64,000 bases of DNA from Denitratimonas yunnanensis (SeqCode) (GTDB taxonomy: Bacteria; Pseudomonadota; Gammaproteobacteria; Xanthomonadales; Xanthomonadaceae), in NCBI GenBank assembly GCA_026410415.1, contig JAPMLR010000003.1, forward strand, positions 124,001-188,000. Direction: 5' to 3'. A program made the translations under genes and the position numbers. The notes below the pieces were generated by a model, which did no database searches, was not told where the DNA came from, and saw nothing but the letters and a program-made list of their open reading frames with translations. Of this stretch, positions 44,010-54,287 are shown in pieces (position 1 is the first letter of the stretch; every line of letters begins with the position of its first letter).

Positions 44010-44048
44010 GTTTCCCACCCTCCTCGTGTTGCGAGGAGGGTGGGAAAC
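44010..44048. repeat. 17-bp perfect inverted repeat downstream of rnpB
   Basis: GTTTCCCACCCTCCTCG and its exact complement CGAGGAGGGTGGGAAAC flank a 5-base loop (TGTTG). It is 40 bases after rnpB. No T-run follows on either side, so it is not a textbook intrinsic terminator, though it could still block read-through or protect RNA ends. Confidence 0.8.
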
Positions 44049-44325
44049 ATCGCTTCCGTCACCAACCCGTGGCCGCGCTGCGCGCTCCTGTCGCGAGCGT
44101 CGAATCGTTCACTCCATGCCCGCGTGTCCGCGCACCCTGACACGGAACCTGTGGTGTGAACTGCGTCGCGCTTGTCGCCGTCCTTTCGGGCGAAACCTTA
44201 GAAATTTATTACGTTTATTGTCTAACTGCATGTATTTCATGTCGTTTGGCAATTGGGCGACCTCGTTCAGGAAAAACCTCAAGCCCGCCAATCGCTTGCA
44301 TGAACCCGTGGCCGAAAATTTCCGG
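44049..44325. other. Non-coding leader region between rnpB and the mra promoter
   Basis: No gene is visible. Part of it (about 44195-44260) is distinctly AT-rich (TTAGAAATTTATTACG, TTTATTGTCTAACTGC), which could act as an upstream promoter element or a transcription-factor region for the dcw operon. Nothing else is recognised. Confidence 0.5.
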
Positions 44326-44353
44326 TTGACAGCACCTGTCGCGATGCTAATGT
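44326..44353 (+). promoter_or_regulatory. mra promoter of the dcw operon
   Basis: A perfect TTGACA (44326-44331), a 16-base spacer and TAATGT (44348-44353). The start would fall near 44360, directly before the MraZ repeats. Confidence 0.75.
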
Positions 44354-44362
44354 GGCATCAGG

Positions 44363-44396
44363 TAGGGAAATCTGGGTTTTTGTGGGTTTAAGTGGG
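44363..44396 (+). promoter_or_regulatory. MraZ operator repeats
   Basis: TGGG occurs at 44373, 44383 and 44393, exactly 10 bases apart, with a related TAGGG at 44363. MraZ binds 10-bp-spaced TGGG-type repeats before its own gene in E. coli. The last repeat overlaps the mraZ ribosome binding site. Confidence 0.75.
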
Positions 44397-44401
44397 AAGT
44401 C

Positions 44402-44848
44402 ATGTTTCAGGGCGAAACCTCCATCACGATCGACGACAAGGGCAGGCTGGCGATTCCGACAGCCTACCGCGATGCCGTTGCGCGTGAATGCGGCAATCGC
44501 CTGGTGGTGACCTATCACCCCTATGAGCCCCGCAGCCTCTGGCTGTTCCCGCATGCCGAGTGGGAAAAGGTTCGCGACAAGGTGGCTCCGTTGCCTCCTG
44601 CGGTGCCCGGGCATCGCCTTCTGCAGATGAAGCTGATCGGTGCGGCGACCTTCGTCGAACCGGATGGCAGCGCGCGCATCCTGCTTCCGGCCACCCATCG
44701 GCATGCCACCGGCATCGAGCGCAAGGCTGTGCTGATGGGGATGGGAAACAAATTCGAGTTGTGGAGCGAGCAGGCGCATCTGGAGCAGATCCAGAAAGCC
44801 ATCGGCGAGGCGGATGTCAGCCCGGCGATGGCGGAGATGGTGCTGTAG
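44402..44848 (+). CDS. mraZ: Transcriptional regulator MraZ
   Basis: AbrB-fold DNA-binding regulator of the division and cell wall cluster; it forms a ring-shaped oligomer and represses its own promoter. It has 148 residues (E. coli 152). Two SpoVT-AbrB-type domains are seen: MFQGETSITIDDKGRLAIPT at the N-terminus and FVEPDGSARILLPATHR in the second half. It is the first gene of the dcw cluster and rsmH starts three bases after it. The repeats just upstream make self-control likely. Confidence 0.96.
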   Translation: MFQGETSITIDDKGRLAIPTAYRDAVARECGNRLVVTYHPYEPRSLWLFPHAEWEKVRDKVAPLPPAVPGHRLLQMKLIGAATFVEPDGSARILLPATHRHATGIERKAVLMGMGNKFELWSEQAHLEQIQKAIGEADVSPAMAEMVL

Positions 44849-44851
44849 CGC

Positions 44852-45790
44852 ATGGAACAGGGATCGGAAAGCGCGACCCCTGTCCATGTTCCGGTGTTGT
44901 ATGCCGAGGCGGTTCAAGCCCTCGCGCTGCGGCCGGATGGGAGGTATCTGGATGGCACCTTCGGGCGCGGTGGCCATGCGCAGGCGGTGCTGGAACGTTT
45001 GGGGCCGGAAGGGCGGTTGCTGGTCATGGACAAGGATCCCGAAGCCATTGCGGTTGCGCGTGCCTTGAGTGAGGCCGATGCGCGCGTTGCCGTGCGCCAA
45101 GCCAGCTTTGCCACGCTCGCCGAATGGGATCAGGCCGCCGCCGGTCTGGATGGCGTTCTGCTGGATCTGGGCGTGTCCTCGCCGCAGCTGGACGAGGCCC
45201 GTCGCGGTTTCAGCTTCCAGCAGGACGGGCCGTTGGACATGCGCATGGACCCCGAGGCTGGCGAAAGTGTCGCCGACTTCCTCGCTCGGGCAGACGAAAA
45301 GGACATTGCCGACGTGCTGTGGCTCTACGGCGAGGAACGCCAGAGCCGTCGCATCGCCCGCGCCATTGTCGCGCGTCGTTCCGGGGATCCGCTCGTCACG
45401 ACGGCGCAACTTGCCGATCTGGTGGCCGCCACCATTGGCCGGCGCGAGCCCGGGAAACACCCGGCCACGCGTACGTTTCAGGCTCTGCGTATCCATGTGA
45501 ACCGCGAACTGGACGATCTGCGCGATGGCCTGGATGCGGCGCTCGATCGCCTGCGCCCGAACGGGCGCCTCGCGGTGATCAGCTTCCATTCGCTCGAAGA
45601 CCGCATCGTCAAGCAGTTCATTGCCGGGCATTCGCGTGCGCCAGCGGGCAATCGGCGCTTGCCCCAGGTGGATGCTTTCGTGCCGAAGCTTCGCGCCATT
45701 GGTGGTGCCATCACGGCAACGGCGGAGGAGGTGGCGCGAAACCCGCGTTCCCGCAGCGCCGTGTTGCGCGTCGCGGAGAAGTTGGCATGA
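44852..45790 (+). CDS. rsmH: 16S rRNA (cytosine-1402 N4)-methyltransferase RsmH
   Basis: SAM-dependent methyltransferase (former MraW) acting on C1402 of 16S rRNA. It has 312 residues (E. coli 313). Visible are [19 protein letters not shown], the SAM-binding [35 protein letters not shown] with [10 protein letters not shown], and [18 protein letters not shown]. Its stop overlaps the ftsL start by four bases. Confidence 0.97.
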   Translation: MEQGSESATPVHVPVLYAEAVQALALRPDGRYLDGTFGRGGHAQAVLERLGPEGRLLVMDKDPEAIAVARALSEADARVAVRQASFATLAEWDQAAAGLDGVLLDLGVSSPQLDEARRGFSFQQDGPLDMRMDPEAGESVADFLARADEKDIADVLWLYGEERQSRRIARAIVARRSGDPLVTTAQLADLVAATIGRREPGKHPATRTFQALRIHVNRELDDLRDGLDAALDRLRPNGRLAVISFHSLEDRIVKQFIAGHSRAPAGNRRLPQVDAFVPKLRAIGGAITATAEEVARNPRSRSAVLRVAEKLA

Positions 45791-46056
45791 GCTGGCGCTG
45801 GCTGGTCTTGTCTCTCCTCACGCTGGCAACCGCGGTCAGTGCCATCGGCGTGGCGTACAGCCGGCATCAGCATCGGGTCGCGTTCGCGCAGTTGTCGGCC
45901 CTGGAGCGGGCACGTGACGAACTGAACATCGAGTTCGATCGACTCCAGATCGAAATCGCCACGCTGGCCGATACCAGCCGCATCGAACAACAGGCCGCAA
46001 GCCGGCTTGGCATGCGCTTTCCCGAAGGCGCGGAAGTCGTGGTGGTGAAGCCATGA
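45787..46056 (+). CDS. ftsL: Cell division protein FtsL
   Basis: Small bitopic division protein that with FtsB and FtsQ forms the complex activating FtsWI. It has 89 residues, short for the family (E. coli 121), with one transmembrane helix at about 4-24 and a periplasmic leucine-zipper-like coiled coil ([20 protein letters not shown]). Recognition rests on position between rsmH and ftsI plus this topology. It overlaps both neighbours by four bases. The frame is open far upstream within rsmH, but ATG 45787 gives the expected protein. Confidence 0.93.
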   Translation: MSWRWLVLSLLTLATAVSAIGVAYSRHQHRVAFAQLSALERARDELNIEFDRLQIEIATLADTSRIEQQAASRLGMRFPEGAEVVVVKP

Positions 46057-47963
46057 TGCGGATGCGTGACAAGCGATCCGTCGGCAAGGGCAACAGCCTG
46101 AGGCCCCGTCCGCGTGCCGTGGATGTCCGTGGCCGCATGAAAGTGGTGGTGGCGTTGCTCGGTCTGTGCTGTGCCTCCCTGATGGCACGGGCGGTCGATC
46201 TGCAATTGCTGCGCAACGATTTCTACCAGCGCGAGGGGGACGCGCGGTTCCTGCGCGACATTCCCATCGCTGCATCACGCGGGATGATCACCGATCGCCA
46301 CGGAGAGCCACTGGCGGTATCCACGCCGGTGGATTCGATCTGGGTCAATCCGCGCATGCTCTGGGAGCATGTCGAGGCGCATGCCAAGGAGCGCGCGACG
46401 ACCGAGCCGGCGACGGCGCACGCAAGGAAAAAGAAGGCGTGGAAGCACGCCGAATGCATCGGTGAGCTGGCCGCTGCACTGGATGTTGCTCCGGAAGTGC
46501 TGCGTGAGCGCCTCGAGGCACGATCTGACAAGGAGTTCTTCTGGTTGCGCCGGCATGTCAATCCCGACCAGGCCGATACGATTCTGACGCTGGACATTCC
46601 CGGGGTGGCCTCGCAGCGCGAATACCGCCGCTTCTATCCCCTGGGCGAGGCCGTCGCGCATGTCATCGGCTTCACCAACATCGACGATCAAGGTCAGGAA
46701 GGGCTGGAGCTGGCTTATGACGAGTGGCTGACCGGCAAGCCCGGAGTCAAGCGTGTCATCCGTGATGGTGAAGGCCGCCAGATCGCCAGCGTGGACCTGA
46801 TCAGTGCAGCCGAACCGGGCCGTCCGCTGGTCTTGTCGATTGATCGCCGCCTCCAGCATCTGGCACATCGCGAACTGCGCCGGGCGTTGCAGGAAAATCG
46901 TGCCGAGGCGGGCTCGGTGGTGGTGCTGGACGTGGCCACCGGCGAGGTGCTGGCGATGGTCAGCCTGCCTGGCTACAACCCCAATTCGCGTGAAGGCTCG
47001 GGCGCCGCGTCACGCCGCAACCGTGCATTGACCGACGTGTTCGAGCCTGGCTCAACCTTCAAGTCGTTCATCGTCGCGGCCGCGCTGGAAGCGGGCAAGG
47101 TCACGCCGCAGACACCGATTGAAACCTGGCCGGGCACGATGCAGGTTGCCGGGCACACGGTGCGCGATGTGCGGAATTTCGGCACGTTGACCACGACCGG
47201 TCTGCTGACCAAGTCCAGCAATGTCGGGGCGGTGAAGCTGGCCTTGGACATGTCGGCCGAGCACATCCACGACTTGTTGCGCCGCTTCGGATTCGGCGAG
47301 GCCACCGGCATCGGTTTCCCGGGGGAATCATCGGGCGTGCTGCCAGGGCCGCGCAGCTGGGGCACACTGCCGAAGGCGACGATTTCGTTCGGTTACGGCA
47401 TCTCGGTCACCCCGCTGCAATTGGCGCAGGCGTACGCGGTGATCGGCAACGGTGGCCGGCTGGTGGCGCCGAGCTTCCTCAAGGACGCCCAGTCCAGCAG
47501 TCGTGCGGTGATCGATCCGGGCATTGCGCGTGATCTGCTGGAGATGCTGGAGACCGTCACTGGGCCGGAAGGTACGGCACGACGTGCCGCGATCACCGGC
47601 TATCGTGTCGCCGGCAAGAGCGGTACTTCGCGCAAGGCCGTCGGTGGCGGCTATGGCCGCCATTACATCAGCTTGTTCGCCGGACTGGTGCCGGTCAGCA
47701 ATCCGCGTTTCTCGGTGGTGGTGATGATCGATGATCCGCGCTCGACCGATGCTGCCGGAAATCTGGTCTATTACGGTGGTGCGGTGGCCGCGCCGGTGTT
47801 CCACAACATCATGGATGGCGCGTTGCGCCTGATGGATGTCACGCCGGACAACGTCCAGCAGTGGTATGCCATCGCGCCGCGTGTGGACGCATCCACGCCG
47901 GCGTCCGGTGCGCTGCCTGCCGAAGCCGAGTCGGTGCCCGGCCTGTTCGAGGCGACGCCATGA
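46053..47963 (+). CDS. ftsI: Division-specific peptidoglycan transpeptidase (PBP3)
   Basis: Class B penicillin-binding protein that cross-links septal peptidoglycan with FtsW. It has 636 residues (E. coli 588). One membrane helix lies at about 30-50, then the dimerisation domain ([20 protein letters not shown]). The transpeptidase domain has STFK with Ser334, SSN in LTKSSNVGA and KSGTSRK. A Lys-rich insert at about 105-133 ([14 protein letters not shown]) accounts for some extra length. The C-terminal 40 residues after the domain are Ala/Pro-rich. It overlaps ftsL and murE by four bases each. Confidence 0.97.
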   Translation: MMRMRDKRSVGKGNSLRPRPRAVDVRGRMKVVVALLGLCCASLMARAVDLQLLRNDFYQREGDARFLRDIPIAASRGMITDRHGEPLAVSTPVDSIWVNPRMLWEHVEAHAKERATTEPATAHARKKKAWKHAECIGELAAALDVAPEVLRERLEARSDKEFFWLRRHVNPDQADTILTLDIPGVASQREYRRFYPLGEAVAHVIGFTNIDDQGQEGLELAYDEWLTGKPGVKRVIRDGEGRQIASVDLISAAEPGRPLVLSIDRRLQHLAHRELRRALQENRAEAGSVVVLDVATGEVLAMVSLPGYNPNSREGSGAASRRNRALTDVFEPGSTFKSFIVAAALEAGKVTPQTPIETWPGTMQVAGHTVRDVRNFGTLTTTGLLTKSSNVGAVKLALDMSAEHIHDLLRRFGFGEATGIGFPGESSGVLPGPRSWGTLPKATISFGYGISVTPLQLAQAYAVIGNGGRLVAPSFLKDAQSSSRAVIDPGIARDLLEMLETVTGPEGTARRAAITGYRVAGKSGTSRKAVGGGYGRHYISLFAGLVPVSNPRFSVVVMIDDPRSTDAAGNLVYYGGAVAAPVFHNIMDGALRLMDVTPDNVQQWYAIAPRVDASTPASGALPAEAESVPGLFEATP

Positions 47964-49423
47964 CATCGCGTCTGGACCGGTTGCTCGAGGGCATTGCAAC
48001 GGCGCCACCGCTGGCGTTGCAGGGCTTGGCGCTGGACAGTCGCAAGGTCGTGCCGGGCGGTGTGTTCGTGGCCCTGCCGGGGCGCACTGCTCATGGTCTG
48101 GAATTTGCCGCCGAAGCCCAGCGTCGCGGTGCGGCCGCTATCCTGTTCGAACCGCCCGTGCCGGGTGACATCGATCTGCCGGCCGTTGCGTTGCCGGTAC
48201 CGACGTTGCGCGAGCATCTGGGCGAGATCGCGGACCGGTACTTCGGCTCGCCGTCGTCTGCGTTGCGCATGGTGGGCGTCACTGGCACCAATGGCAAGAC
48301 CTCGATCGTGCAGTTGCTGGTGCAGGCATTGAGCCAGGCTGGATCCTGTGCGGGCAGCATTGGCACGCTTGGCGTCGGATTGAACGGGGCGTTGAGCGAA
48401 GGCGAGCGCACCACGCCCGACGTGATCGCCGTGCATGCGGCGCTTGCGGCCTTGCGTTCGGAGGGCGCGGAGGATGTGGCGATGGAAGTGTCATCGCATG
48501 CGCTCGATCAGGGGCGCGTGGATGCGGTGCGCTTCCGGGTGGCGGTATTCACCAACCTCACTCGCGACCATCTCGACTACCACGGCGACATGGCCAGCTA
48601 CGGCGCGGCCAAGGCGCGATTGTTCGGTTGGCCGGGGCTGAAGGCCGCTGTCGTCAATCTTGACGATGCGTTCGGTGCGGATCTGATGGCACGGTTGCCG
48701 CCGGGCGTGGATGCCATCGGCGTCAGCAGTCGTGGTGCGGGCACGGCCAGGTTGCGTGCTGAAGACATCGCATTGTCTGCCGCCGGCCTCGCGTTCGAAC
48801 TGGTGGATGGTCCGGTGCGCGAGCGCGTGCAGAGTCGATTGCTCGGGCGCTTCAACATCGACAACCTGCTCGCGGTGGCGGGAGTCTTGCTCGCGTTCGG
48901 CTGGCCACTGAAGCGGATTTGCACGGCGTTGGCCGTGCTGGAGCCGGTGCCTGGTCGCATGACCCGCCTCGGAGGTGAAGCCGGGCGCCCATTGCTGGTG
49001 GTTGATTACGCCCATACGCCGGATGCGTTGGAGCAGGCGCTTTCCAGTCTGCGCGCCCATACCGCGGGACGGTTGATCTGCGTGTTCGGGTGCGGGGGAG
49101 AACGCGATGCCGGCAAGCGGCCACAGATGGGGTCAATCGCCGAACGGCTCGCCGACATGGTGATCGTCACCGACGACAACCCCCGCGGCGAGGATGGGCA
49201 TGCCATTGTTTCGGACATCTGCCGGGGATTTGCCAGGCCGGATGCGGTGATCGTGATGCGCGACCGTGCCGACGCCATCGCGCAGGCGATCCGGCTGGCC
49301 GGTGCCGAGGACACCGTATTGATTGCGGGCAAGGGCCACGAGTCCTATCAGGAGAGCCGTGGCGTCAGGTATCCATTTGACGATCAGGCGATCGCCGCAC
49401 GGGTGCTGGGGGGGCAGGCATGA
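47960..49423 (+). CDS. murE: UDP-MurNAc-tripeptide synthetase (meso-diaminopimelate-adding) MurE
   Basis: Cytoplasmic Mur ligase adding the third residue of the stem peptide. It has 487 residues. The ATP loop is TGTNGKTS, the carbamylated-lysine region follows, and DNPRGED near the end marks meso-diaminopimelate rather than lysine as substrate. The start ATG 47960 overlaps the ftsI stop; the frame upstream lies within ftsI. murF follows with a four-base overlap. Confidence 0.97.
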   Translation: MTSRLDRLLEGIATAPPLALQGLALDSRKVVPGGVFVALPGRTAHGLEFAAEAQRRGAAAILFEPPVPGDIDLPAVALPVPTLREHLGEIADRYFGSPSSALRMVGVTGTNGKTSIVQLLVQALSQAGSCAGSIGTLGVGLNGALSEGERTTPDVIAVHAALAALRSEGAEDVAMEVSSHALDQGRVDAVRFRVAVFTNLTRDHLDYHGDMASYGAAKARLFGWPGLKAAVVNLDDAFGADLMARLPPGVDAIGVSSRGAGTARLRAEDIALSAAGLAFELVDGPVRERVQSRLLGRFNIDNLLAVAGVLLAFGWPLKRICTALAVLEPVPGRMTRLGGEAGRPLLVVDYAHTPDALEQALSSLRAHTAGRLICVFGCGGERDAGKRPQMGSIAERLADMVIVTDDNPRGEDGHAIVSDICRGFARPDAVIVMRDRADAIAQAIRLAGAEDTVLIAGKGHESYQESRGVRYPFDDQAIAARVLGGQA

Positions 49424-50808
49424 GGCCGCTGGCGCTCTCGCAGATTGCACGCTGGTGCGATGCACGCCTGGTGGGGGATGACCTGGTGGTACAGGCCATC
49501 GGCATCGATACCCGCACGCTTGTCCCCGGCAGCGTCTACGTCGCACTGCGCGGAGAGTCGTTCGACGGACACGATTTCTGTGCGCAGGCAGAGGCTTCCG
49601 GTGCGCGTGCACTGCTGGTCGAACATGTGGTCGAGAGCGCGTTGCCGCAGATCGTCTGTACCGATTCCAGAATCGCGCTCGCACGCATCGCGGCAGAACT
49701 GGCCGCCGGTCGCAGCACCTGCACGATCGGCATCACCGGCTCCAATGGCAAGACCACCACGCGCACTCTGACGCTCGGCATCCTGCGGTGTGTCGAATCG
49801 GCGGCGTATTCCAATCCGGGCAACCGCAACAATGAGGTTGGATTGCCGCTGGCACTGATCGAGCAGCCGGAGCATGCCCGTTTCGGCGTGTACGAAATGG
49901 GTGCGGGCGCCCCGGGTGATATCTCCTACCTCGCCAACATCGTGCGTCCGAAGATCGCCCTGGTCACCAACATCGCGCCGGCACATCTGGAGCGCCTGGG
50001 CAGCCTGGCGGGCGTGGCCGAAACCAAGGGCGCGATCTACGACGGACTGTCCGGTGATGGCGTTGCCGTGATCAATGCCGACGATGCCTTCGCTCCCTTT
50101 TTCGTCAACCGCATCGGGACACGTTGCCGCATCGTCCGTTATGGACTCGACGCGACGGCGGAGGTCTGGGCGGACGCGATCGTGGAAGAGGATGCAGGCA
50201 GCCGGTTCCGCCTCCACAGTCCCTGCGGATCGGCCGATGTGTCGCTGCCCTTGTCGGGCCGGCATCAGGTCAGCAATGCGCTGGCTGCCGCAACTCTGGC
50301 GTTGGTGGCGGGCGTGTCGCTGGAGAACGTGACGCATGGACTGGCACGCGCTGAAGGTGTTGCCGGGCGGCAGCAGGCGCTGACACTGTCCGATGGCGTC
50401 ATGTTGCTGGACGACAGCTACAACGCCAATCCCGGGTCGGTCGCCACGGCGGTAGCCACATTGGTGCGGCAGGCATTGCGCCGGGGTGTGCCGGCTTGGC
50501 TGGCGCTGGGCGACATGCGCGAACTGGGGCCGGGTGCGGCGGTACTGCACGCCGACGTCGGGCGGAGTGCGAAGGAGGCCGGCGTTGCGCGCCTGTTCGC
50601 GGTGGGACCGATGAGCCGGCACGCGGCTGTGGCGTTTGGGCCTGGCGGGGAACATTTCCCCGATCAGGAGTCGCTGGTTGAGCGGCTGAAGGGACAAATG
50701 GATGAGCCAGTGGTGTTGCTGGTGAAAGGTTCGCGCGGCAGCCGCATGGACAGGATCGTTGCTGCATTGCTCAACGGTGCGGTGCAGGAGGGCAACCATG
50801 CTGCTTGA
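49420..50808 (+). CDS. murF: UDP-MurNAc-tripeptide--D-Ala-D-Ala ligase MurF
   Basis: Adds the D-Ala-D-Ala dipeptide to complete the UDP-MurNAc-pentapeptide. It has 462 residues (E. coli 452). Visible are the [10 protein letters not shown] substrate segment, ATP loop [26 protein letters not shown] and [12 protein letters not shown] in the C-domain. Start and stop overlap murE by four bases and mraY by eleven. Confidence 0.97.
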   Translation: MRPLALSQIARWCDARLVGDDLVVQAIGIDTRTLVPGSVYVALRGESFDGHDFCAQAEASGARALLVEHVVESALPQIVCTDSRIALARIAAELAAGRSTCTIGITGSNGKTTTRTLTLGILRCVESAAYSNPGNRNNEVGLPLALIEQPEHARFGVYEMGAGAPGDISYLANIVRPKIALVTNIAPAHLERLGSLAGVAETKGAIYDGLSGDGVAVINADDAFAPFFVNRIGTRCRIVRYGLDATAEVWADAIVEEDAGSRFRLHSPCGSADVSLPLSGRHQVSNALAAATLALVAGVSLENVTHGLARAEGVAGRQQALTLSDGVMLLDDSYNANPGSVATAVATLVRQALRRGVPAWLALGDMRELGPGAAVLHADVGRSAKEAGVARLFAVGPMSRHAAVAFGPGGEHFPDQESLVERLKGQMDEPVVLLVKGSRGSRMDRIVAALLNGAVQEGNHAA

Positions 50809-51877
50809 ACTGACCCGCTGGCTGCGCTCGATCGACGGCTTCTTCGCGCTGTTCGACTACATCACGGTACGAGCCATTCTCGCCACGCTGACCGCGCTGG
50901 CGCTGGCGCTGTGGCTTGGACCATTCGTGATTCGCCGTCTGGCCGAACTCAAGGGGCAGCCGATCCGCAGCGATGGCCCGCAATCGCACCTCTCGAAGGC
51001 GGGCACACCCACGATGGGGGGGGCGTTGATCCTGCTTTCGGTTTCGGCAGCGACGCTGCTGTGGGGGGATCTGCGCAACCGGTATGTGTGGCTGGTAATG
51101 GCGGTGCTCCTCGGCTTCGGCCTGATTGGCTGGCTCGACGACTGGATCAAGGTGGCCAGGCGCGATCCGAAAGGCCTGCGCTCGCGGACCAAGTATCTGA
51201 TGCAGTCGGTGTTGGGGCTGGCGGCAGGGGTGGCTCTGTTCGCGACGGCCGACGCTGCATCCAACACCACGTTCTATCTGCCGCTGCTCAAGAACATCGC
51301 GATTCCGCTCGGCGCGGGACTGATCGTGATCGCCTATTTCTGGATCGTGGGCTTCTCCAACGCGGTGAACCTGACCGATGGCCTGGACGGGTTGGCGATC
51401 ATGCCTTGCGTGCTGGTGGCGGGCGGGCTGGGCATCTTTGCCTACGTCTCCGGTCACGCGCAGTTCGCCACGTATCTGCAGATTCCAGCGGTTCCCGGTG
51501 CGGGCGAGCTGGCGATCATTTGTGCCGCGATTTGCGGTGCGGGTCTGGGGTTTCTGTGGTTCAACACCTACCCGGCAATGGTGTTCATGGGCGACATCGG
51601 TGCGCTCGCGCTGGGTGCGGCGCTCGGAGCCATCGCCGTGATCGTGCGACAGGAACTGGTGCTGGTGATCATGGGTGGCATCTTCGTCATCGAGACCTTG
51701 TCGGTGATGGCGCAGGTGGCCAGCTTCAAGCTCACCGGAAAACGCATTTTCCGCATGGCGCCGATCCACCACCACTTCGAACTGAAGGGATGGCCGGAGC
51801 CGCGCGTGATCGTGCGCTTCTGGATCATCAGCGTGGTGCTGGTGCTGGTCGGGCTTGCCACGTTGAAGGTGCGCTGA
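50798..51877 (+). CDS. mraY: Phospho-MurNAc-pentapeptide transferase MraY
   Basis: Integral membrane enzyme that makes lipid I on undecaprenyl phosphate. It has 359 residues (E. coli 360) and about ten helices. Catalytic blocks are [31 protein letters not shown] (Asp pair), [14 protein letters not shown] and the HHHFE segment with [14 protein letters not shown]. The start ATG 50798 is inside the murF end; the frame begins earlier only within murF. Its TGA shares one base with the ftsW ATG (TGATG). murD, which usually follows, is absent. Confidence 0.97.
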   Translation: MLLELTRWLRSIDGFFALFDYITVRAILATLTALALALWLGPFVIRRLAELKGQPIRSDGPQSHLSKAGTPTMGGALILLSVSAATLLWGDLRNRYVWLVMAVLLGFGLIGWLDDWIKVARRDPKGLRSRTKYLMQSVLGLAAGVALFATADAASNTTFYLPLLKNIAIPLGAGLIVIAYFWIVGFSNAVNLTDGLDGLAIMPCVLVAGGLGIFAYVSGHAQFATYLQIPAVPGAGELAIICAAICGAGLGFLWFNTYPAMVFMGDIGALALGAALGAIAVIVRQELVLVIMGGIFVIETLSVMAQVASFKLTGKRIFRMAPIHHHFELKGWPEPRVIVRFWIISVVLVLVGLATLKVR

Positions 51878-53217
51878 TGATTCCCGATCGCGTAAGACAG
51901 GCATTCCGGCTCGGCGAGATCGAAGGGCGCTACGACCCGTACATCCTCGGAGCCACGCTAGCGTTGGTCACCATCGGGGTGGTGATGGTGGCATCGAGCT
52001 CGCTCGGCGTGGCCGAGCGCCTGCAGGTGGGACCCTTCCACTTCCTCGTGCGCCACGTGATGTTTCTGACCGGCGGGCTATTCCTTGCGCTGGTTCTCAG
52101 CCGCGTGGAGCTGCGCACGATGGAGCGCCAAGGGCAGTGGCTGCTGCCGGTGTCGCTGGTGCTTCTGGTGGTGGTGCTGATTCCGGGCATTGGTTGGGAG
52201 GTCAACGGCGCGCGACGCTGGCTGAACCTGGGGGTGTCGAAGTTCCAGGTGGTGGAGGCGGTCAAGGTGTTTCTGATCGTGTGGCTGGCGAGTTATCTGG
52301 TGCGTCACCGCGAGCAGGTGCAGAACACCTGGTGGGGACTTATCAAGCCGATGGTGGTCGCGGGAACGACGGTGATGCTGCTGCTGGCCCAGCCGGATTT
52401 TGGCTCGGCATTGCTGGTGTGCGCGATCGTGGGCGGCATGGTTTTCCTCGGTGGCGTGCGGATCATGAACCTGGTCGCGCCGGCGCTGATCGTGCTGCCG
52501 GCGATGGCGCTGCTGGCGATGAGTGAACCGTATCGCGTGCGCCGCCTGACCTCGTTCCTGGATCCGTGGGCCAAGCCGTTCGACGAGGGCTTCCAGTTGA
52601 CCCAGGCACTGATCGCGATCGGGCGCGGCGAGTGGTTCGGGGTCGGGCTGGGATCGAGCATCCAGAAGCTGTCGTTTCTTCCGGAGGCGCATACCGACTT
52701 CATTTTCGCGGTCATCGCGGAGGAAACCGGGTTCTTCGGCGCGTTGATCGTCATCTCGCTGTTTGCACTCCTGGTCGGGCGGGCGTTCTGGCTCGGTCTG
52801 GCAGCCATGGAGGCCAAGCGCCCGTTCGCCGGGTATTGCGCCTTCGGTGTGGCTCTGTGGATCGGGCTGCAGGCGTTCGTGTCGATTGGCGTCAATCTTG
52901 GCTTGCTGCCGACCAAGGGCTTGACCCTGCCGCTGATTTCCTCCGGTGGGTCCAGCGTGCTGATGACCTGTGTCGCAGTGGGGTTGCTGCTGCGGATCGG
53001 TTACGAAGTGGATCGCACCCAGCGCCAGCTCGCGCGTATCCGCGAAGGGGCTGCCGAGGTTGTTCCGCCGGAAGAGGGTGCGATTCCGATGCCATCGCCG
53101 ACGGCGGTCCCGACGTCCGAACCCGTCGCCGGAACGCGTCCACGCCCGCCGTTGCCCGTGGCCGAGCCAATCGCCGCACGAGGACGGATCGAACCCACGT
53201 TGGGGGTGTTGGGATGA
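51877..53217 (+). CDS. ftsW: Septal peptidoglycan polymerase FtsW
   Basis: SEDS-family glycosyltransferase that polymerises lipid II at the septum, partner of FtsI. It has 446 residues with ten predicted helices. SEDS signatures are NGARRWLNLGVSKFQVVEAV, QPDFGSALL, the EAHTDFIFAVIAEETGFFGA loop and LTLPLISSGGSSVLM. A Pro-rich cytoplasmic tail of about 65 residues follows the last helix. It starts by TGATG coupling to mraY and overlaps murG by four bases. Confidence 0.96.
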   Translation: MIPDRVRQAFRLGEIEGRYDPYILGATLALVTIGVVMVASSSLGVAERLQVGPFHFLVRHVMFLTGGLFLALVLSRVELRTMERQGQWLLPVSLVLLVVVLIPGIGWEVNGARRWLNLGVSKFQVVEAVKVFLIVWLASYLVRHREQVQNTWWGLIKPMVVAGTTVMLLLAQPDFGSALLVCAIVGGMVFLGGVRIMNLVAPALIVLPAMALLAMSEPYRVRRLTSFLDPWAKPFDEGFQLTQALIAIGRGEWFGVGLGSSIQKLSFLPEAHTDFIFAVIAEETGFFGALIVISLFALLVGRAFWLGLAAMEAKRPFAGYCAFGVALWIGLQAFVSIGVNLGLLPTKGLTLPLISSGGSSVLMTCVAVGLLLRIGYEVDRTQRQLARIREGAAEVVPPEEGAIPMPSPTAVPTSEPVAGTRPRPPLPVAEPIAARGRIEPTLGVLG

Positions 53218-54287
53218 GTGCGCCCGTTGCCATTCTTGCCGGAGGGACCGGAGGGCACATCTTTCCCGGCCTGGCCGTGGCACAGGCGCTCGGTGAGCGC
53301 GGTGTGCCGGTGCTCTGGATCGGTGCGCATGGGCGCATGGAAACGCGCCTCGTGCCATCGCGCGGGTATCCGATCGAAACCATCGACATTGCCGGATTGC
53401 GTGGCAAGGGGCCTCTGGCGTTGATGTCGGCACCTTTTCGCCTGATGCGCGCGGTGTGGCAGGCACGCGCGATCCTGCGCAAGGCACAGCCACGCGCGGT
53501 CATCAGCTTCGGCGGGTTTGCCGCCGGGCCGGGTGGGTTGGCGGCGTGGCTGGCACGCTTGCCGCTGCTGGTGCACGAGCAGAACAGCCGGCCGGGTGTG
53601 ACCAATCGGGTGTTGTCGCGCCTGGCGTGCCGGGTGCTGGAAGGCTTCCCCGGAAGCTTCCCCGCGCACATTCAGGCGCAGACCGTTGGCAACCCGGTGC
53701 GTGCCGATATCGCTACCTTGCCGTTGCCCGGGCAGCGGCTCGCTGGGCGGGATGGTGCGCTGCGCGTGCTGGTGCTTGGAGGCAGTCAGGGCGCGCGTGC
53801 GCTCAATCAGTCCGTGCCGCAGGCACTGGCGGCACAATCCGTGGCGCTCGATGTCCTGCATCAGTGCGGTGAGTCACAGGTGCAATCTGCAACCGATGCC
53901 TACGCCGGTGCAGGTGTCGTTGCGCAAGTCGTTCCTTTCATCGAAGACATGGCTGGTGCCTATGCCTGGGCCGATGTCGTCGTCTGTCGCGCGGGAGCTC
54001 TCACGCTGGCCGAGATCTGTGCGGCAGGCATCGCCAGTGTGCTGGTGCCGTTGCCGAGTGCCGCGGATGACCATCAGACCTTCAACGCCGAGCATCTGGT
54101 ATCGCACGGGGCGGCGGTGCGTGTGGCAGAGGGCGAGGGATTCCGGATGCGACTGACCGAGGCCATCGCGGCGCTTGCGGTCGATCCGGCCTTGCGTCTG
54201 AATCAGGCCGCCGCAGCACGCGAGTTGGCAATGCCTGATGCCGCGCAAGCGGTGGCCGATGCCGTTCTCGAGGAGGCACGCGCATGA
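53214..54287 (+). CDS. murG: UDP-GlcNAc:lipid I GlcNAc transferase MurG
   Basis: Membrane-associated glycosyltransferase (GT28) that converts lipid I to lipid II. It has 357 residues (E. coli 355). Visible are [19 protein letters not shown], the [16 protein letters not shown] loop, [28 protein letters not shown] and [11 protein letters not shown] for UDP-GlcNAc. It is co-translated with ftsW and murC through four-base overlaps. Confidence 0.97.
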   Translation: MSAPVAILAGGTGGHIFPGLAVAQALGERGVPVLWIGAHGRMETRLVPSRGYPIETIDIAGLRGKGPLALMSAPFRLMRAVWQARAILRKAQPRAVISFGGFAAGPGGLAAWLARLPLLVHEQNSRPGVTNRVLSRLACRVLEGFPGSFPAHIQAQTVGNPVRADIATLPLPGQRLAGRDGALRVLVLGGSQGARALNQSVPQALAAQSVALDVLHQCGESQVQSATDAYAGAGVVAQVVPFIEDMAGAYAWADVVVCRAGALTLAEICAAGIASVLVPLPSAADDHQTFNAEHLVSHGAAVRVAEGEGFRMRLTEAIAALAVDPALRLNQAAAARELAMPDAAQAVADAVLEEARA

